Below, in pieces: positions 58,292-64,000 of a DNA stretch of 64,000 nucleotides (its first letter is position 1; every line of letters starts with the position of its first letter). Source of the stretch: Hippasteria phrygiana. Its lineage: Eukaryota > Echinodermata > Asteroidea > Valvatida > Goniasteridae. Under the pieces are notes generated by a model. The model searched no databases. It was given only the letters and a program-made list of their open reading frames with translations, and was not told the origin of the DNA. Made by a program: the position numbers and the translations under genes. The stretch covers positions 744,001-808,000 of the forward strand of contig JAZGUH010000225.1 in the NCBI GenBank assembly GCA_037893225.1, written 5' to 3'.

Positions 58292-60621
58292 TTGAGGCTG
58301 TTGAGGACAGCACATGGAATGAGACGTGATGCGATAATAAGAAAATTAATTTACTGATCGGGTAGCAAGCCGTACATTTTATATATATTGCTGATCTTCA
58401 TCTCGGGCTCCGCAAGTGTCGATAATAGCCTCATCATATTGTGGAATTAAACATTATTGAGAATTTCATTCAATCATTTGTATTTTGTTGGACTACATGT
58501 TCCCCTTGCCAAACAAATCTAACAAAAGTTGATGTATTTTTCTGTTGAAACAAATATGTAACATTTTTGTTCTCTCAAATGGTGTCTAAAGCCCTGATGA
58601 TAAATATTGTGATAAATGTCAGACTTTCATAAAAGTAAAGATGATGGTCATAACCAATAACGAAATTGAATCAATTCAGTAAGCAAAATAAAATATTTAC
58701 CCAGCATCATTCACTCAGTTAAGATATTTGGAGAAGGGAAGCATACCTTTGTGTCTATTTGTGCCTATTGTGAAACTTGGGGTCTGAATCAATTCCTTTT
58801 GCAATAGCTTTAGTATGGCGTATTATGTGCACAAAGTCGGGCAAAATATGTGACGTCCCGATGACCTCATCAAAAAAGTGCATTTTAAAGGTCCTATATA
58901 TACACACCGTACGTGTGATTGTGTTCAATTGTGACATGCAGATGAACCGGCATGTATTTTAGATAAAAACGTATGTGACGTCATGTTGACATAACGACAT
59001 GAAAATTGGTGGGTAGGTAGATATTGTCACCAGCATACATAATCCAAAGTGACGTCATGATGACGTCATCAACTGATTTTTCAAATGTTTTAAAATATAT
59101 TTCTACTCCCAAAATTTGACAGTCATTGATCAGACTGCAATCTGGACACATGACACTTGAGACCACATTCCGAATGTTTGCTTTCACAAGTGCCCTAGTG
59201 ATGACGTCATCACGTGTTACATGACATAATCTTAAATGTGCATTTTTGAATGGCCTATATTTAGAGAACCGTTGGTCTGATTAGATCAAACGTGGTAGGC
59301 TGGTAGGTGAACATGTTATAGATGAAAATTGATGTGACGTCATGATGACGTCATCATATGATTTTATAATATTGTTTAAGTTTTTGGACCTTAAAGCCAT
59401 ATATCATCAACAGAACATGCTAATTTAGAAATTCTTTTTGTAATAGGTTTGTTAGATCATAGATACTTACATATAATTGTGAAAAATGTATGACGTCATC
59501 ATGACGTCATCAAAAATGTGCTTTTTTGAAACACATATAAGGGTAGGTCCGATCGTCACAAAAATTGGTGGGTAGGCAGATATTGTCACTAGCATGCAAA
59601 ATCCGAAGTGACGTCATGATGATGTCATTGGCTGATTTTTTATGATTTTTTAAATGTTTAAAATTTCATTATACACTCAAAAACTTACACTGTCATTGAT
59701 CGGATTGACTACAAACTCGATCCAGGCCAAGACCACGTTGCAAATGTTTGCTTCGACGAGTACAGTTGTGATGACGTCATCGTGGGTCACGTGACGTCAT
59801 CTTAAAGGTGCACACTTTAAGGTCCTATATCTAGAGAACCGTAAGTCCGATTGGGTGCAGTCTTAATGCTGATGTGCCAGGATTTGTTACAGATAAAACA
59901 AATTGATGTGATGTCATGATGACGTCATCTACAGGTCATTAAATTCAAGTCAAAATGTTGTATATTTAGCAATCTCTTATGACAAAAACCTTCGGAAGTG
60001 TTATACACTGTATTTTTGTGTACCTAATTCCAAGTTCTTATGATCATAGCTCACTCCAGCGTCAAAATATACCCATTTCAATATTTAGCCCCCAAACAAT
60101 ATGATAACAAAGGAATTCTGGGAAGGCAGTGTAACCGTGGGTATCATGTTGCACGTTCTTTATTTATCCTACAATACAACGTATACTTGTGTGTGCCGTT
60201 GCGCTATATATGAGCGCGCGAAGTCAGTGTAGCAGTGCATGTTATGTGACGTAAACCTATGTGTGGCGTTCAAGTTAATTACATGTATTTAAATTAACAA
60301 GAAGAAAGGGAAAACATGGCAAAGCATTTTTGACAAATAAATTTAAATAAAAAAAGCCAATTAAAAACAAAAAATCATGGACCCATTATTCGCATCCGAA
60401 AGAATTTTTTGAGGATCACTTGTCGATATGGCGATGTACATTGGATCTTGTTTTAAAATATATTGTCGATTTTTTTAACAGGTCAAAAAATGCATGCTGA
60501 TTTCTCAAAAACTAAAAAAAGGAGTTGGTATATCTAACGGAATCTACCTTTTTATTTTCAAATGAGGCAATTTGCCATGATTTCTTTTAATGCACACGGC
60601 ACCGCGCGAAACCTGTCTCGT

Positions 60622-60690
60622 GGTACGAGTTGTCTTAAAGAGGTATGAGTTGTCCAGGGTACAAGTTGTCCAAGGTACGAGTTAACTTGA
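60622..60690 (+). repeat. degenerate tandem repeat, about four units
   Basis: Four units related to GGTACGAGTTGTCC begin near 60622, 60642, 60658 and 60674, spaced 16-20 bp with substitutions. Confidence 0.75.
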
Positions 60691-62216
60691 AAGCAGGACA
60701 ATGTTGAGGGCAGCAGACAACTTTAGTGGTGGCACCTAGTATTTTTATTTCACACTTTTTGTGACATTACATTTGTAGTTTGAATGTACAATTTTAAATG
60801 GCTAAATGTGCATAACCACAGGTCTGATTTATCATAAATGATATGTATTTAAACAATGTGTTATTGTGGAAAACTTAAGTGACGTCATTGTCATGTGTCA
60901 TCGGGTGTCATGATAAAAAGCAGCTATTCAAGTTGTAATATTTAATTCTTATTGCAAAATTTGACAAGAAATGCAATCACATTCAATTCAAAATAAACAA
61001 AATAAAGTCCTAAGCTAAACTTGCTCTTAAACATGTGACGTCATTGTAAAGATACACAATCAACATGGAGAATGTACATTCAACATGGATAATGTTTATA
61101 AGCCAAATTGGATTGACACTTTGTACGTACATAGTCAATCAAGACTGTATTTGTGTTGGACATACAAATTTAGATGATGTCATCATGTGGTTTTAACGAT
61201 GTTTATTTTCTTGATCTTATTTGCCCATCTCAAGAAAACCATGTTAAATTTCACATTTTTTTTGTATTGAGATCTGAAAGATCAAAGATATATTCCCAAA
61301 TATCTGAAATCTTTGAGGTCATTGTGCTGTCATCAATACTGCTAATTGAATTTCAATTTTTTAATTTAAATTAAAAACACATTATGGAATGTTTAGGATT
61401 CTCCGATTTGCACTCAAAGAATTGTTGGTTTAAATTATGATCATTCTTTAGTATTTTAAATAAACATTTATCAACTATCACTAAATTTCTTCGGTAGTTT
61501 CCGTTTTATACTTTGATAAGCACAAATATTTTTATGTCAAGAGGTATTGTACCGCGTGAAAAAGTAACAGCGCCCTCTTGTGATACTGGAAAGTGTTCTT
61601 GCTTATGCATTGATGCATTTGACATTGATTGTATTGCATCTTAATAGTAGGCCTGACGTTATTTACAAATTTCAACTTCCGGTTTGTGTGGGTTTTTAAG
61701 GGGGGAGTTTGAGAAATTAATATTTCTTGTTGAATGCACAAAATAGCTAGTGAGCAGCTTTGGTTAGGGAAAATGAGAACGTCCTGCTGACTGACTCTGA
61801 ATGAAATAACACCAACTTTGTACTTTGCGCACATGCAGGTGGCTAAGCATTGCTCGTACAAAAACATACATCTACATACATGTAGTTAAACTGGGACTAG
61901 ATGTCATGCATGATGTATGGCTATTTTTGATGTCATTGTTTTTTAAGTTAGCTTGCAGATTATACAAAACAGTTCAACTTACAATAAAGAACTCGATCAG
62001 AACTCCCTTCCCACTAGAGTTGAGCATATAACATAATATCCAATGCCAAATGTATTATTTGTATTGTTAATGGTTACTTAAATTGAAAATGAATGACAGC
62101 ACACACACAATGTATTTGTTTGTAACTATGCCACAGCATTTGTTGTATTTTTCAAAATATTGCCAGATACAAGAGTTTTTATGGGCAAACTGGCAAAGAC
62201 AAAAATGCATTTACAT

Positions 62217-62338
62217 GGGGCACACCAGACCCCCTGGGCTCACCAGTCCCAGCCATGAAATAGGGCACACCAGACCCTGATACATGTCAATATGGCACAC
62301 CACACCAGACTATCATAGTCAGGGCACACCAGACCCTG
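62217..62338 (+). repeat. dispersed short repeat GGGCACACCAGACCC, about five units
   Basis: Units near 62217, 62236 (diverged), 62263, 62293 (diverged) and 62322, separated by unequal spacers of 15-30 bp, so not a clean minisatellite. Confidence 0.8.
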
Positions 62339-64000
62339 TTAGAATAGATACATAGTGGATGTAGCCAGAACATGTACACAAAATAGGCAAAACCAGGCCA
62401 CACAAATTATCAAAGACCAATATTCATTTTAACACCAATTAGGAAATCTGTAATGAAAACACCGATATGAACTATTAAAACATCCAGGCACAGGATGTTC
62501 CCCCGCTTAATGCTATGAGCTACGGAGAAATGACCCCTGGTAAACCTCCAGAGAGTCATGAGAGTGCCTGTCACAAAACTTAAACTTACTGTCATAGTTC
62601 TTACATTTTATGTTAGGGCAATTATAAATGATGAAATAAATTTATCAAATAGATTTATTGGCCATTCTGATAGAGCATTGAAAAAACTTTTAACCTGGGT
62701 GTCGAATTCCTGCAAAAAAACGCTTTGATATATGACAGAATTCAAAGATACCCTTGTAGTTAAATACAATAAAATGTACATAGGACAAGAAATTTCCCCC
62801 AACTGAACTGATGGGAGGAATAATGGCTCCTAGAGAACATCCGGGAAACCAGCAGAGCATAAAGTAAAATTAAATATTAAATATAGTGATATAAAAGCAG
62901 CAATTGAAAATACATCTTCCCACAAAGTACTTGGCAATTGGCGGAAATGGGGTGGAGGTGGGTATTTGAAAAGTTCAACTAATGGTTCTATACCTATAAA
63001 GTGCTGTGACAAACCCAAGTTGCACTTCCTATATTCCCACCAACCATCCACCAGAATAAGAAGCTGCCCATTGGCTAAAAGTTTGATCCTACAAAAGCCT
63101 TCATTAGACAAAACTGTCTAATGTGATTGGCTGAAATGGTTATGAATATTTAGTACTGAATCCTGTTTAGAATCATGTTTTTTCACAATATTTGTAATGG
63201 CATTTTGAACCACAAATTGTTTCTAAATTTTAAACCTCCTACAGGACAAGAAAGCTACTAAAACTACTAAATAGACATGTATAGTTTCCCATCCTAGGAG
63301 TTAATTCTGTGCCAGAATCCTCTGTTTTCCTCCAAATTTGCAGTGCCATTTTGCATACATTTGTTTAACCTTCACACACCTATGTCTGCACAGCTTATAC
63401 TGTTTGCCAGTTTGTTACAATACATTAGATTATTCCATCCACACAGTACAGATACAAGGGTTTTTCCAGGTCACAAAGTACAATGTCCCCTTTTGTGTGA
63501 AGTATGATTTCACACACCCACCACCACCATGCATCTAGCAATGCCAAAAGTTGTGAATATTCATGAAAAAGTTTGCCACCTCAGCAGCTAGCTGATTGGC
63601 TGCTTGCGATCAGCTTAGGATCCTGTGTTGACACAAAATTGGCAATGGCATTTTGTGCAGTAAATGCACACATGTATACATGTATGCAGCCAACAGTACA
63701 TGCAGTATGACTTCAGTAGTGCAGATGAGAGTTGTGGCATAATACCAGGTAATCCATGTGTATTAAAACAACCAACCTATTAATTCTGAGAATAAAGCAT
63801 TTGATCACTTAAATGTATTTTTTTCTAAAAAAGGATCCAGTAGGTTTCTACATTGAGTTAAAAGTTGCAAAAAAGTGTCTCCCAAATAAAAAAAACCATG
63901 TTATCTACCCTTTCATTTAAACACACAAAGAATTAGTCTTTTCTTATATTTAAACTCATCATTGTTGGACTTATTAAGAACTTGAATAATTAGATTTTAA

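Larger units (their letters stand above)
53136..59427. repeat. tandem duplication, unit 3,146 bp
   Basis: About 53136-56281 is repeated as 56282-59427 with almost no differences visible. The junction lies in GAAATTCTTTTTGTAATAGG, a phrase shared by two different CRE modules of Y, which points to unequal crossing-over inside the element. Confidence 0.9.
52613..60270 (+). mobile_element. X-palindrome + element Y3, internally duplicated, 3' end lost
   Basis: X palindrome 52613-52642, Y palindrome 52691-52718, then Y sequence as in Y1. An internal 3,146-bp segment is tandemly duplicated. After the second copy a third partial copy runs from about 59428 and becomes clearly diverged after 59898, fading out near 60270. 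No Y-type hairpin-CTAG end follows, so this copy is truncated at the array edge. Confidence 0.75.
60271..64000. other. apparently single-copy AT-rich flank, no gene recognised
   Basis: CRE modules stop near 60270. The rest shows no long repeat partner within the window and no frame with recognisable domains. The longest frames (about 60-110 codons) have no family resemblance. Short words such as ATTGGCTGA (near 63126) and ATTGGCTGC (near 63595) recur but prove nothing. Confidence 0.5.

Noticed and set aside
14955..59187. Many 60-113-codon frames with recurring DDVIMTS, FETYQSYNKKNFENILFC or KLGRHLDKLLRMC
   Set aside because: They recur because the DNA modules recur, in several frames and on both strands. 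Ends vary with each indel and none has a start or length conserved across units. They are translated satellite, not genes.
14300..60270. Classical centromeric satellite
   Set aside because: Units differ in length and composition, have precise insertion-type termini and include both orientations with an inserted block. It may still lie in heterochromatin, but the monomer model does not fit.
60271..64000. Short frames (up to 111 codons) as exons of a host gene
   Set aside because: No domain, no consistent splice-site pairs and no codon bias visible by eye. Transcript data would be needed.

Overview
The window is eukaryotic, and everything recognisable in it is repetitive DNA. No host gene could be supported. 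The retroelement set (DIRS/Ngaro-like, CR1/L2-like non-LTR, Ty3/gypsy of the Mag-like type) suggests a marine invertebrate animal, perhaps an invertebrate deuterostome. That placement is inference; no marker gene fixes the taxon.

1-4.25 kb: non-coding repeats. There is a 330-bp direct repeat (1-329 and 3918-4249), a foldback element with ~460-bp arms (1817-2811) plus a solo arm (3230-3645), and a tRNA-like relic (742-814). 4.25-6.6 kb: the 3' half of a DIRS/Ngaro-like retroelement, with a decayed pol C-terminus, a 16-bp minisatellite, an intact 310-aa tyrosine recombinase with all catalytic residues, and a 3' end that looks like the B1-A2-B2 split direct repeat of Ngaro elements. 6.6-14.3 kb: three copies of a repeat here called H, one of them inverted. 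They surround a CR1/L2-like element (7.4-10.07 kb, one frameshift and one nonsense codon) and a Ty3/gypsy element with an internal deletion (10.14-12.09 kb).

14.3-60.3 kb: a 46-kb array of one apparently undescribed family of non-coding mobile elements. Bodies are built from ~145-bp modules separated by doubled CRE palindromes (TGACGTCA-TGA-TGACGTCA), often next to CACGTG. Units run head to tail. The 5' end is a GGCTG... palindrome followed by a T-tract. The 3' end is a perfect 18-nt hairpin (GTGTTTGTCCACAAACAC), then 8-13 nt, then CTAG followed by T. That 3' layout resembles Helitron/Helentron ends. One block (22,912-37,774), entirely in minus orientation, can be shown to be a single insertion: its flanks rejoin to a sequence found uninterrupted at 23.58 kb, with a 2-bp TT duplication. 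A second subfamily (Y, 4.36 kb) has its own matched termini and carries a ~1.8-kb CRE-free cargo containing a 100-bp hairpin. The array also holds recent tandem duplications of 3,497 bp (28.5-35.5 kb) and 3,146 bp (53.1-59.4 kb), and a ~5.67-kb repeated block (38.3-49.2 kb). No Rep/helicase, transposase or other enzyme for this family is in the window, so any transposition would have to be driven in trans.

60.3-64 kb: AT-rich, apparently single-copy flank with two small degenerate tandem repeats and no recognisable gene. Open reading frames inside 14.3-60.3 kb are translations of the repeats (poly-Lys/poly-Phe from A/T tracts, recurring DDVIMTS from the CRE motif) and are not annotated as genes.
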